Shown here piece by piece: positions 27,117-36,839 of a DNA stretch of 64,000 nucleotides. This DNA comes from Lentisphaeria bacterium. GTDB taxonomy: Bacteria; Verrucomicrobiota; Lentisphaeria; Victivallales; Victivallaceae. The DNA is taken from positions 1 through 64,000 of the forward strand of contig CAAGED010000023.1 in the NCBI GenBank assembly GCA_900768505.1, given 5' to 3'. Position 1 is the first letter of the stretch; each line of letters begins with the position of its first letter. The translations under genes were made by a program, and so were the position numbers. The notes beneath the pieces were generated by a model. The model did no database searches. It had not been told where the DNA came from and worked only from the letters and a program-made list of their open reading frames with translations.

Positions 27117-27163
27117 AAAAATCCTGAATCCTTAAATATATTAACGTTATTTTTAAAATTAAA

Positions 27164-27859
27164 CTAATCTAAACGCTGCCTGAACAACCACGGCATAAGA
27201 TACTCCTCGCCAAACGCCAAATTCCACGAATTATGCTCCGCCAGCGGGTAGACCGTCCGCCGCACCCGGCAACCGCACTTCTCCGCCGCCAAACTCATCA
27301 ATTCACCACTGCGTTCCGGCACCACCGGGTCGGCACCGCCATGAAAACTCCAAATATTCAACTTGGGATTAAGCGCTAAATTATGCCAATCACCGCCGCC
27401 GCAAATTGGAAAAGCCGCCGCAAAAATTTCCGGCATACGCCGACAAATATCCCACACGGCGAATCCCCCCATTGAACTGCCGCCGACATAAACCTGATGT
27501 TGTTCAACCGGAAAATCAAGTATAACTTGTTTAAGCAGCCGCATTGCCTCCGCCATCGCCGGCATGGGTTCATTGCGGAATCGGTTGTGCAAACTCCCCC
27601 ACTGGGCATCCACCCACAAATTATCCTCATTACACTGCGGAGCCAGAATGAAAAAGCGTTCGTTTTTTTCCTGATAATCCGTTGCGGCAAAACGTTTTAT
27701 CAAACGCAATTGCGCCTGATTATCCCGCCCGACACTGCCCATGCCATGAAAAAAAAGAAGCAGCGGCAACTTCTCACCGGTACAATATTCCGGAATAAAA
27801 AATTGAAAATTTATTATCTTCGGCTCAAATCCGGCAATGTTCGTTACAAAACGCCCCAC
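27164..27859 (-). CDS. Alpha/beta-hydrolase esterase
   Basis: 231 aa. The oxyanion-side motif LLLFFHGMGSVGRDN (residues 33-47) and nucleophile elbow GGSSMGG (Ser129) are clear; the acid is probably the Asp in SFHGGADPVVP and the base the His in LAEHNSWN. Overall it resembles short prolyl-oligopeptidase/PHB-depolymerase-like esterases that remove acetyl or feruloyl groups from polysaccharides. There is no signal peptide. The start is GTG 27859 with GGAGG seven bases upstream. It overlaps the end of the NodB deacetylase gene by 16 bases, so the pair is co-translated and may act on one substrate. Confidence 0.82.
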   Translation of the reverse strand: MGRFVTNIAGFEPKIINFQFFIPEYCTGEKLPLLLFFHGMGSVGRDNQAQLRLIKRFAATDYQEKNERFFILAPQCNEDNLWVDAQWGSLHNRFRNEPMPAMAEAMRLLKQVILDFPVEQHQVYVGGSSMGGFAVWDICRRMPEIFAAAFPICGGGDWHNLALNPKLNIWSFHGGADPVVPERSGELMSLAAEKCGCRVRRTVYPLAEHNSWNLAFGEEYLMPWLFRQRLD

Positions 27860-28659
27860 GGCTCAGCCTCCGCTAAATTAACCAGCACTCCCGGAACAAT
27901 TTTATAAACCTTGCCCCAATCTCCGATATAAAGGTCAAATGCACTGCGGTTGAATATCAGCTTTTGGTCGTAAGAGATGTCCAATTGCTTCAATGCCGTC
28001 ACATAATTATAAATCTCAATATTGGTTGCATACCAAACATCCGGCAAGTTGCGCATCGATTTGCAGAAATCTTCAATTACGTTCCAATTATTGGAGAGAT
28101 TGAATTCGTAGGAGTGCCCCCATAAATAAAAAATCCCCATACTGTATTTATATGCCTTGAACTGCTCGCCCAAATCCATCAGGCGCGAATCGACATGGTG
28201 GCAGGTGGGATGCCACATAAGAAAATCACCCGGCAAATTAAATTTTCCGGTACTTTCCACGGTTCTGGAGTAAACAAATCCCAATTCCCGCAACATCTGC
28301 ACCAATTCCGGCGTATAAGTTCCCATCGGGTATGACATACCACGGACAATTGAATGACTGAAATGCTCCAAGTTGCGCCGGTCTTCAATCATTTCATTTA
28401 CCGCGGTCATTTCAGGCACCCGCTCCAGGAATGGATGAGTAAGGGAGTGAGCCGAAACTTCATGTCCTTTGTACAACTCCGGCAGCTCCTCCGGCGTAAC
28501 ATTTTTGCCCCGGCCCAGGGTTCCGGAATTTAGGTGAAACGTCCCCTTCATGCCATTTTGGTTAAATATCTCCACCAAACGGCGGTCTGCTTCATTGCCG
28601 TCGTCATAACTGAAAGTCATCGCCTTTATCTTGCCTTGAGGATACAAGTAATGTAACAT
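27844..28659 (-). CDS. Polysaccharide deacetylase (NodB-like)
   Basis: 271 aa carbohydrate-esterase-4-type protein. Motif 1 is TFSYDDGN (catalytic Asp19, metal Asp20); motif 2 is SAHSLTHP, giving metal ligands His71 and His75; motif 3 resembles MSYPMGTY. No signal peptide is seen, so it probably acts on imported sugars or intracellular oligosaccharides. The start is supported by GGGAG upstream. It is overlapped by an esterase gene and preceded, 58 bases upstream, by a sugar isomerase, forming a small carbohydrate set in front of cysS-rpsA. Confidence 0.86.
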   Translation of the reverse strand: MLHYLYPQGKIKAMTFSYDDGNEADRRLVEIFNQNGMKGTFHLNSGTLGRGKNVTPEELPELYKGHEVSAHSLTHPFLERVPEMTAVNEMIEDRRNLEHFSHSIVRGMSYPMGTYTPELVQMLRELGFVYSRTVESTGKFNLPGDFLMWHPTCHHVDSRLMDLGEQFKAYKYSMGIFYLWGHSYEFNLSNNWNVIEDFCKSMRNLPDVWYATNIEIYNYVTALKQLDISYDQKLIFNRSAFDLYIGDWGKVYKIVPGVLVNLAEAEPWGVL

Positions 28660-28717
28660 TTCAACTCAACTCCCGATTAATCAAATAATATGCGCTCAAA
28701 TCATCCATATTAAAAAC

Positions 28718-29635
28718 TTATTTTTTCAATTCGACTTTTGCCTCATTAACCAGCTTCATAAATTTAACTCCATAACGGAGATATTCAAGCATTGGAGTGG
28801 TATCATCCGGCGGATTTGTATTATCCGCCTGGTGAAAAATCCGCGTCATGTGCGGTTCAATGGAGAATCCGCCGTCGTAACCGCCAGCCAGCAAATCAGT
28901 CACAATGCGTTTTACCTCCCCGTCCCCCTCCCCGGGCATGGTGTAATCCACCTCCGGGAAAATACCAACTCCATCCCGTAAAAAACGTCCGTCCTTGATA
29001 TGGACGTAGGTAATAAAATCTTTCACCTGCCGGTAAAATTCCCAACTGGACTGCTTCTTATACGGCTTCTCTCCCACCCGAAAATCAGTGAATACCGGGT
29101 TGCCGGTATCAAAAATCAATTTAAAATTGTCCATGTTTACATTTTGTAATAATTTAAGCGTGTGCCGGTAGGATTGCCCGCCGTAATTCATACAATTTTC
29201 ATGGCCGTAAATCACCCCGTAATCGGCACACATCTCAACGAGTTTGCGCACCTTGGCAAAAACCTGCGTCTCCCAATCCGGGTCATCCGGCGGCAAATTA
29301 CGCTGCACGGCAAAACTCATTCCCCGCAACAAATTGCAATTTGCCTGATTCATGCGACGCAAGGTGCGTGATAATTTTATTTTTGTCTGTTCGAAAGCCT
29401 CATCATCAAATGGCGAAACGCTCCAATTGGCAATAACGGAACCAAAACAGCTTACCCTTACGCCATTATCAGAAAATGCACCCAAGGCGGTCTCGAATGC
29501 TTCATCACTCATATCCGATACATTTATGCCGTCGACGTTCCGCCACTCCAAATTGTTCCACCCCAAGGTCAGAGTTGCCACAATCTGACCATCCACATCG
29601 TAGGCCGCTTCGTCAGCAAATCCGCTGAAAAACAT
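28718..29635 (-). CDS. Sugar phosphate isomerase/epimerase family protein
   Basis: 305 aa TIM-barrel protein of the xylose-isomerase-like (AP endonuclease 2) superfamily. Typical segments: ..LGWNNLEWRNVDG.. near residue 27, YGVIYGHENCMNYGG (metal Glu region), KLIFDTGNPVF, FITYVHIKDGRF and the C-terminal FSIEPHM. These place the acidic and His metal ligands of the family. AGGGGG lies ahead of ATG 29635. The substrate is not predictable. It is divergent from nagA across a 230-base AT-rich region. Confidence 0.83.
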   Translation of the reverse strand: MFFSGFADEAAYDVDGQIVATLTLGWNNLEWRNVDGINVSDMSDEAFETALGAFSDNGVRVSCFGSVIANWSVSPFDDEAFEQTKIKLSRTLRRMNQANCNLLRGMSFAVQRNLPPDDPDWETQVFAKVRKLVEMCADYGVIYGHENCMNYGGQSYRHTLKLLQNVNMDNFKLIFDTGNPVFTDFRVGEKPYKKQSSWEFYRQVKDFITYVHIKDGRFLRDGVGIFPEVDYTMPGEGDGEVKRIVTDLLAGGYDGGFSIEPHMTRIFHQADNTNPPDDTTPMLEYLRYGVKFMKLVNEAKVELKK

Positions 29636-29783
29636 TTATCATATCCCCCTTGATTGATTGTTTGCTTCGGCAAAAAATATTAAAGTCAATGCAATAAGAT
29701 AAAATAGTTTTCGTAAAAATACAATTTTTTTTATAAAAAATGCGCTTTTTTTTATAACTCCGCCAAAAACAGCACTTCCGGGA

Positions 29784-29811
29784 TTGCAAAAAAAAAAAAA
29801 ATTATTATATT
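29784..29811 (+). promoter_or_regulatory. Candidate nagA promoter with poly(A) spacer
   Basis: TTGCAA (29784-29789) and TATATT (29806-29811) are 16 bases apart, and the spacer is almost entirely an A-tract (14 A at 29788-29801). It lies about 55 bases before nagA. Length variation of the A-tract could alter promoter spacing, but that is inference. Confidence 0.4.
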
Positions 29812-29866
29812 AACCATGATAAAGAGATAAGATGAAAATTTCAAACAAAACCGGGAGATTAATCCA

Positions 29867-31084
29867 ATGTCCGAATCAGCATTAAGCGCCACTGCCAGCA
29901 TTCGCAAACGGGTGCGGCGGCTCTTCAAAACCGACTACTGCCTGACCCCGGTAAAGCGCATCAACCACTCGGCAATTCTCTGCGAAAATGAAAACATTAT
30001 CGCCGTTGGCGGCGCTTCCGCGTTCTCCATGGACCCAGAACTGGAGGTTATTGAAATACCCAACGCCTACCTGACGCCCGGATTTTTTGACACCCACATT
30101 CACGGCGCCGGCGGCTTCGACGCCTCCAGTGCCTATCGGGAAGCCAGCAACCTGGAGCTGATGAGCAAAATTTTAAGCGAACGCGGTGTAACCTCCTTTG
30201 TCCCCACTGTAGTGGCGCTGGAACACAAAATGATGTTGCGCAATTTGGAAATTCTGGTGGAAAAAATGCGCAAACTCTCCATCGGCGCCGATGCAGCGGC
30301 AATTCACATTGAAGGGCCGTTCATCAATCCCTGCAAGCGGGGCGCTCAAATCGAAACCGCCATCCAGAAAATCGACCTCAAATACACTCAGGAACTGATT
30401 GACGCCAGCGGCGGTCTTCTGCGAAAAATGACTTTTGCCCCTGAATTGGAGGGGGCAGTGGAGTTAATCGAACTCTTGTGCGCCAACAACATCACCGCCT
30501 CCATGGGTCACAGCATCGCCGACGAAAACGACACCTTGCGGGCCATTGACGCCGGAGCACGCTGCTGCACCCACCTTTTCAACGGCATGGCGCCGGTACA
30601 TCAGCGGAATATTTCGCTTACCAATGTCGCCTTGACCGACGACCGGGTGGCAGTGGAATTGATTATTGACGGACGACACATCAACCCGAGAATGATTGAT
30701 TTGACCTGCCGCTGCAAGAAAATGGAGAATATCATTGCTATCAGCGACGCCACCATGGCCGCCGGCATGCCCAACGGCCACTACTGGATCGGGCCGACGG
30801 AAATTGTGGTGGAGGATGGCTTCTCACACACCTTGAACGGATTGATCGCCGGAACCACCACACTGCTGGACACCGGGTGGCACAGTTTGATGAGTTACGG
30901 ACATCTGGCCGAAACCACCAGCGCCACGGGAGTAACCATGAATCCGGCTCGCTCCATCGGTTTTCACGATCGGGGGATACTCCAGCCGAATATGCGGGCG
31001 GATCTGGCCATTTTCGAGTGCGGCACCAACCGGCCGCTGATGACGGTTCGCCGCGGCGAAATTGTTTACCGGGCGGATAAATAA
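29867..31084 (+). CDS. nagA: N-acetylglucosamine-6-phosphate deacetylase
   Basis: 405 aa amidohydrolase that converts GlcNAc-6-phosphate to glucosamine-6-phosphate and acetate. Conserved segments: TPGFFDTHIHGAGGFDAS (metal HxH region), IHIEGPFINPCKRGAQ, MGHSIADENDTLRAIDAGA, CTHLFNGMAPVHQR, IIDGRHINP, the catalytic Asp in IAISDATMAAGMPNG and AGTTTLLDTG. Of the first HxH pair HIHG is intact. GGGAG lies about 13 bases upstream of the ATG. It starts a + strand series (nagA, methyltransferase, murJ) and fits use of amino sugars from glycans or cell-wall recycling; nagB is not in the window. Confidence 0.92.
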   Translation: MSESALSATASIRKRVRRLFKTDYCLTPVKRINHSAILCENENIIAVGGASAFSMDPELEVIEIPNAYLTPGFFDTHIHGAGGFDASSAYREASNLELMSKILSERGVTSFVPTVVALEHKMMLRNLEILVEKMRKLSIGADAAAIHIEGPFINPCKRGAQIETAIQKIDLKYTQELIDASGGLLRKMTFAPELEGAVELIELLCANNITASMGHSIADENDTLRAIDAGARCCTHLFNGMAPVHQRNISLTNVALTDDRVAVELIIDGRHINPRMIDLTCRCKKMENIIAISDATMAAGMPNGHYWIGPTEIVVEDGFSHTLNGLIAGTTTLLDTGWHSLMSYGHLAETTSATGVTMNPARSIGFHDRGILQPNMRADLAIFECGTNRPLMTVRRGEIVYRADK

Positions 31085-31183
31085 TCCGTATGAAGAAATA
31101 TTCCAGTCTGAGAACTGACTATAATAATAATTTTTGACAATAATAATTTTTTTAAATTTTTTATACAGCGAGCAATATAATTT

Positions 31184-32053
31184 ATGAACGACCCACAAAA
31201 GTTTGATTCCTACCGTATTCTTGACACCGGGCACAAATGCAAACTCGAACAAGTCGGCCCCTACCGGCTGATCCGTCCGGCGTTGAACGCATTCTGGAAG
31301 CCATCCCTCCCCGCCGCCGAGTGGGAAAAGGCGGACGGGATACTGGAGCGCAGCAGCGAAGGAGACGGGGTTTGGCAATGGCGGAATAAACTGCCGGAAT
31401 CCTGGCTGGCCAACTGGGGCGGATTCACATTAAAAATGAAACCGACCAATTTCGGACATTTGGGATTTTTTGCCGAGCAATATCAGAATTGGAATTTTTT
31501 TCGGGAATTTCTGCCTGAAGTGGGAGTACCGGAACTGAAAACCTTGAATTTATTCGCCTACTCCGGTATTGGTTCAATGGCCATGGCTCAGGGTGGAGCG
31601 ACGGTAACTCACGTGGACGCCGCAAAGGGCATGATTGAGTGGGGGCAGGAAAATATGCTCCTCAACCCCCGGGTGCCAAATAAAATCCGCTGGATAGTGG
31701 ACGATGTCAACAAATTCTGCGCCCGGGAGATTCGCCGAGGCAGTAAATATAACGGTATCGCTCTTGATCCTCCCTCGTTCGGGCGGGGCAACAAAGGGCA
31801 GGTGTGGAAAATTGAGGAGCATCTGCCGGATCTGCTGAAAATGTGCAATGAGTTGCTGGACAGACATCACCCGTATTTTGTGGTGTTAAGCTGTCACTCT
31901 CCCGGCTTCTCCCCCATCAGTTTGGGGCGAATGCTCAGTGAAGTTTTTGGCGACGGAAAATTGGAATGCGGAGAAATGACCGTGCCGGAAGACTCCGGAA
32001 AATTGTTACCGGCCGGAATCAGCTGCCGTTTCATCGGCGGCGGGAAAAAATAA
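31184..32053 (+). CDS. Class I SAM-dependent rRNA methyltransferase-like protein
   Basis: 289 aa. An N-terminal region (KCKLEQVGPYRLIRPALNAFW) precedes a Rossmann methyltransferase domain: TLNLFAYSGIGSMAMAQGGATVTHVDAAKG (SAM-binding motif I and acidic loop), IRWIVDDVNKF, and the motif IV DPPSFGRG. FAYSG and DPPSFGRG are characteristic of the RlmI/RlmK-type family (PF10672), which makes 5-methylcytosine or related marks in 23S rRNA. The PUA domain of RlmI is absent, so the target is uncertain. It lies 99 bases after nagA and 52 bases before murJ. Confidence 0.82.
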   Translation: MNDPQKFDSYRILDTGHKCKLEQVGPYRLIRPALNAFWKPSLPAAEWEKADGILERSSEGDGVWQWRNKLPESWLANWGGFTLKMKPTNFGHLGFFAEQYQNWNFFREFLPEVGVPELKTLNLFAYSGIGSMAMAQGGATVTHVDAAKGMIEWGQENMLLNPRVPNKIRWIVDDVNKFCAREIRRGSKYNGIALDPPSFGRGNKGQVWKIEEHLPDLLKMCNELLDRHHPYFVVLSCHSPGFSPISLGRMLSEVFGDGKLECGEMTVPEDSGKLLPAGISCRFIGGGKK

Positions 32054-32105
32054 ACTGCACAGTTATTGAATTTCAACGTCGAAAATTCATGGGAAATCAC
32101 TGCTG

Positions 32106-33689
32106 ATGTCTTCCGTCAAAAAAAATATATTTTCCGGTGCCGCCGCCACCAGTTTCGCCATCTTTCTAAGCCGGATACTGGGTTTGGTGCGGGTGACAAT
32201 GGAAGCGTCTATTTTGGGAGGCGGCGCATTGGCGTCGGCTTGGTTTCTGGCCTTTTCCATCCCCAATTTGTTCCGACGGCTGCTGGGCGAAGGAGCATTG
32301 GGCAATGCGGTTATCGCCATCTACTCCCATCTGGAAAAGGAGCAGGGAGAAGCGACGGCCCGGAAACAATTGCCGCTCTTGTTTGTTATTTTGGGCGGCG
32401 TGCTTGCCATAATCGCCATTGCAATCGGTTTCGGGGCGGTGATTCTGCGGAATTATTTTATCGAAACACATGAGCAATATGTCCTGCTGATTCTGCCAAC
32501 CCTGATAAGTTATACCATCTTTATCTGCATAATCGGAGTTTCCACGGCTCTGCTCTCAATTCGCCGGGTATTTTTTCTTCCGGCATTGGGGTCGGTATTG
32601 TTGAATGTTTTTATAATCGGCGGGTTGTATTTTTCCCGACGGATTGCCGAAAGCGAACCGGAGCAGACACTTTTCAATTTAACCTACGCCGTGTTGTGGT
32701 CGGGGTTGATTCAACTGCTGCTGATGGGAATATTGATGGTCTACTACCGGATATTTCCGATTTTCAAGGGTGCTTTGTGGCGGAGTTGGAGTTTCATCAA
32801 GGAGGTCTGCGGCCAAGCCACCTACACCATAATCGGCAGCAGTTCTTTGCAAATCGGTTTTTTGGTGGATCGGCTGATCGCCAGCAGCCTGGGGGCATTT
32901 GCAATTCCGGCGCTGACATTTTCGGATCGCTACATTGATTTACCGATCGGCATGATTGCGGTGGCGATTACCACAGTATTGATGGCGGATTTGTCCCATT
33001 CGGCGGCAGAGAGAGATTACGCAAAAATGGCGGAGGCGATGAATTACTGCCTGCGTCAAATTCTTTTTCTGACCATACCGGTGGCGGCATTCACCTTTAT
33101 TTTTCGGGAGCCGCTTTTCCGGCTGCTGCTGATGTCGGGGAATTTCACGGCGGAAAATCTGCAGGCGACCACCTATGTGGTGCTCTTTTACGCACCGGGG
33201 ATTCCGTTGTTCTGCACCATAAAAATTCTTACGCCCATGTTTCTCTCCCGCAAATTGGGCCGAACGCCGATGTGGGTTTCCATTGGCTGTATCATCTTCA
33301 ATATAATAATGAATTTTATCCTGATGCATCCGCTGGCGGCCGGAGGAATCGCACTGGCAACGGTGTTGTCCTCGCTGGCGAACAATTCGATACTGGCATA
33401 TATTTTATGGCGGGAGGGGTTTGAGTTTCAGTGGCGTCGCCTCGCAAGTTGCGCTCTGAAAGCCCTGGTGGCGAGTTTAGCGGCGGGATTACTCTATCTA
33501 ATATACAATGAAGTATTTCAGGCGATGCCATTTAGCATTTGGCGCAGGGATTTACTGCCATTAGCACTGGTGGGTGGAGCATTTGGCGCCACATATATGG
33601 GAATTTCGTTTTTATTGCGCTCCTACGAACTCCGGGAGACCCTGGAAATCGCCTTGGGGCGTTTTTTACGCCATCGTCACACCGGTTAA
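32106..33689 (+). CDS. murJ: Lipid II flippase MurJ
   Basis: 527 aa polytopic membrane protein (about 14 helices) of the MviN/MurJ family that flips lipid II across the inner membrane for peptidoglycan synthesis. Landmarks: ATSFAIFLSRILGLVRVTM near the start, AWFLAFSIPNLFRRLLGEGALGNAVIAIY, LVDRLIASSLGAFAIPALTFSDR, LPIGMIAVAITTVLMADLSH and FYAPGIPLFCTIKILTPMF. Positively charged cavity residues such as the Arg in SRILGLVR are kept. The ATG at 32106 has a weak GGGAAA ribosome site. Confidence 0.95.
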   Translation: MSSVKKNIFSGAAATSFAIFLSRILGLVRVTMEASILGGGALASAWFLAFSIPNLFRRLLGEGALGNAVIAIYSHLEKEQGEATARKQLPLLFVILGGVLAIIAIAIGFGAVILRNYFIETHEQYVLLILPTLISYTIFICIIGVSTALLSIRRVFFLPALGSVLLNVFIIGGLYFSRRIAESEPEQTLFNLTYAVLWSGLIQLLLMGILMVYYRIFPIFKGALWRSWSFIKEVCGQATYTIIGSSSLQIGFLVDRLIASSLGAFAIPALTFSDRYIDLPIGMIAVAITTVLMADLSHSAAERDYAKMAEAMNYCLRQILFLTIPVAAFTFIFREPLFRLLLMSGNFTAENLQATTYVVLFYAPGIPLFCTIKILTPMFLSRKLGRTPMWVSIGCIIFNIIMNFILMHPLAAGGIALATVLSSLANNSILAYILWREGFEFQWRRLASCALKALVASLAAGLLYLIYNEVFQAMPFSIWRRDLLPLALVGGAFGATYMGISFLLRSYELRETLEIALGRFLRHRHTG

Positions 33690-33882
33690 TCGGGAGTCAC
33701 TACCGCAAAATACTTTCATCGACAGCACAACTAAAAAAAAAGAAAAAATTTTTTAGCAAAAATAATATTATGTGCTATATTAACTGATGAATAGCAAGTT
33801 GCAACAAAAAAACTGGAACTGTTAAACAGTTTTATATCTTGTCTCTGACCCAAAACAGATATTACCAGTTTAAGGACAAAAA

Positions 33883-36647
33883 ATGGAAGCAGTCGCTGAA
33901 AACAGACTCAATAGCATTCAGGCCATTTTCAAAGAAATGAACCCGGATGAGCGCAAGCATGCTTTATATGCATTAAGCAGCAAAATCGGCGATTCGGAGA
34001 CAATTTTGCAAACAATAGATTCCAACCAACTGGAAAGTCTTACTCAATCCGTAGCCAAGTATCAAGTTATGAATCGTGCCCTTGAAATGATTTCAGTGGA
34101 GACAGATTTTGACAAATCGGTAAACAATCTTCTTGAAATGATCGGTCGCGAACTGGCTGCGGATCGTTGTTACGTTTTTCACTTCACCGATGATGGTAAA
34201 TATTGCGATAATACTCACGAATGGACGGTTCGCCCGGAAATTGCCGAAAAAGCAACTTTACAGCACATACCCAGCAGCGCCTGCAACTGGTATAATTTTC
34301 TCCAGCGCGGAATTCCATTAATAATTAACAATACCGCAGCCCCGTCAGAAGAATTCAACGATGTTATTGAGTTACTGCGACGCCAAAATATCAAATCAAT
34401 TTTTTTGGTGGATTTGCGCTGCTCCGGAGAACTCTGCGGATTTCTTGGAGTTGATTTTGTCGATCATTACAATACTTTTTCCGACAGCATGCTGCAAATG
34501 CTGAAAAATGCGGCAAAACTCTATAATATTGTGTGCAAACGCTCCGGCAATTTAAAACTCATCGAAGAGAAGAATGAAGAACTGCGCAGTCGGGAGGCAT
34601 TGCTGAACAAGGTGATAAATTCACTTTCGGCTAACATTTTTGCAAAAAATGCCGACGACAAATTCCGTTATGTTATAGCCAACCAGCATTTTGCCGATTT
34701 TGTCGGCAAGAAGCCGGAAGAGATTATCGGCAAAACGGATCGAGATTTATTCGACCGCATTGAGGATCAGGATTGGTTTGAAAGCAACGATAAAAATGTT
34801 ATATTAAGCGGCAAGAGTCAAAGTTTCCCGGAAACCGTATTTAATGCTCAAGGGCAGAAGATTAAACTCCAAACAGTAAAGACCCCCTGCTCCGCTCCGA
34901 ATGGCAAAAAAACTGCTGCTGGGAGTGTCGGTGGATACCAGCCAGCAGGCGCATATCGCTAAAAGCCGGGAGATCATCCGGCAATGCTTGGAGACGATGG
35001 TTCTTGATCCAAATTTGGATGAGGGGATTAACCGCTCGATTTCGCAGGTGCGGGAGTATATCGGAGCGGACAAAATTTATTTTTTCAAATTTAACTTCGA
35101 AAAACGTACCGGCAGCTTTCACAAGGAATTTAACGCACCGGATTATCGCCTGAAGTTTAACAAAAATATGGATATACCGTTTTCCACTTCGCTAAACTGG
35201 GAAGAGTATTTTCAAGACAAATGTTTCATGAATTTTCCCTCAATGCAGGACGAAGCGAGCATAAAAAAATTTGGCTCTTATTATGGAAAAATAATCAAGC
35301 AAAAATATGTTCAGTCGTTGTATTGTCACCGAATTCTCATTCAGGGTAAACTCTGGGGATATGTCGGAATTGTTTTTGCCAAGCGAAAGCGTATTCTCAC
35401 GCCGGGTGAACTTGAATTTGTCCAGTCGACCGCACGATTGGTCGAAATAATGCTTCAACATGAGCAGATGCAATCAGAATTGCTGCAGGCGTTAAAAAAG
35501 GCAAAGGCCTCCGAGAAGGCTAAAAGTTATTTTCTGGCCAGTATGAGTCATGAAATTCGCACCCCTCTGAATTCAGTTATCGGATTTTCTGAGATTCTCA
35601 AGGACGGCACCCTGCCGCTGGAAACGCAGAAGAATTATCTTAACGACATTTCAGTTGCCGGCAATGCGCTGCTTTCGCTGATAAATGACGTTCTTGACCT
35701 CTCAAAACTGGAGGCAGGTCAAATGGTGTTTACGCCGACGGAAACCGATTTTTCAGCTCTTACAGCTGAGGTTGCAACCATCTTTCAACAGCGTCTGCGG
35801 GAGAAAAGACTTCAAAATAATATTATAGTTGCAAATATGCCAACGTTGCTGATTGACAAACTTAGAATTCGTCAAATTCTCTTTAATTTATTGGGAAACG
35901 CGGTAAAATTCACCGACCATGGACATATTGATTTCACTGCCGAATTTACCCCGGTGGATAACACCAGCGGCACATTGGTGTTCTCACTCGCCGATACCGG
36001 TTGCGGAATTTCCCAAGAGGATCAAAAGCGACTCTTCAAGCCATTTGTGCAATCAAATGCCATCCGCGGCACTCAGGCTGCGCAGAATGGCACCGGGCTT
36101 GGCCTGGCAATTATTCAACGGATGCTTGAGCGTCTGCACGGCGAAATCAAATTAACCAGTAAAGAACAAAGGTTCTACATTCACCGTAACATTGCACAAT
36201 GTCGGATACGTTGTAAAGCGGCACATGAAGGCATTACCAGCCGTTGCACCTGCAGAGGAAAAATGTGAATTTACAGGGAAAGTTCTTGTAATTGATGATG
36301 TTATGCTGATTTTAAAGGTAACTCAAGCCATGCTCAAGAAAATCAATGTCTGCTCGGAAACGGCTAATTCGCCCGAAGCGGCGCTGAAATGCCTGGAAAA
36401 TGCAAAATTTTCATTAATATTGTGCGACCTCTGGATGCCGGGAATGAACGGCGACAAACTTGCCGCTAAAATTCGAAATATGTACCCTGAGAGTAATATA
36501 AGAATTATCGCTCTGACCGCCGACACCGAAGCGGATGGAACATTTGATATGAGCGTTTTTGACAGTGTTTTGCGCAAACCGATAACCATTACCGCCATAA
36601 AAGAGGCTATTCAGGCTGCAGGCAACACCCAAAATCAGCAAATTTAA
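33883..36647 (+). pseudogene. Hybrid histidine kinase, broken by two frameshifts
   Basis: Three consecutive frames form one gene. Frame A (33883-34962) holds a GAF domain (near residues 65-215) and the start of a PAS domain (..NKVINSLSANIFAKNADDKF..). Frame B (from ~34913) adds a second GAF, the HisKA box SMSHEIRTPLNSVIGFSE and the ATPase domain (N box LLGNAVKFTDHG, ADTGCGISQEDQ, NGTGLGLAIIQRM). Frame C (from ~36171, ending 36647) holds a receiver domain (VLVIDD, phospho-Asp in LILCDLWMPGMNG, Thr in IIALTA, Lys in LRKPI). The A/B break is at the A7 run 34906-34912, where six A would join them; the B/C break is near 36161-36171. All catalytic residues are intact, so sequencing error is possible. 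The start ATG has AAGGA. Confidence 0.75.
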
Positions 36648-36749
36648 TCAGAATGGTTGGAGAAAGCAGCAACCAGCCTGGGCATTCTACGCTGATTTTG
36701 TCCATTATTCGTTTATTGATAAAAAAAAGCCATAATTAGTTAGCAAACC

Positions 36750-36792
36750 AAAAAAATGTGGGGGAATAAAACTTCAGCAAGTTTTTTCCCCC
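36750..36792 (-). terminator. Strong terminator downstream of mrp
   Basis: GGGGGAA (36760-36766) pairs with TTCCCCC (36786-36792), and inside it AAAACTT (36768-36774) pairs with AAGTTTT (36779-36785), with a CAGC loop. Read on the minus strand the stem is followed by CACA and seven T. It ends the argB-aroK-aroC-mrp unit. Confidence 0.75.
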
Positions 36793-36839
36793 GCAATATT
36801 CGGCAACCAATTTGACTTATTTGGAGTTATCCCCCAATC

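Noticed and set aside
36192..36647. Stand-alone receiver protein
   Set aside because: The sequence just upstream (GSTFTVTL) is the normal end of a histidine-kinase ATPase domain in the same frame, so it is the tail of the hybrid kinase.
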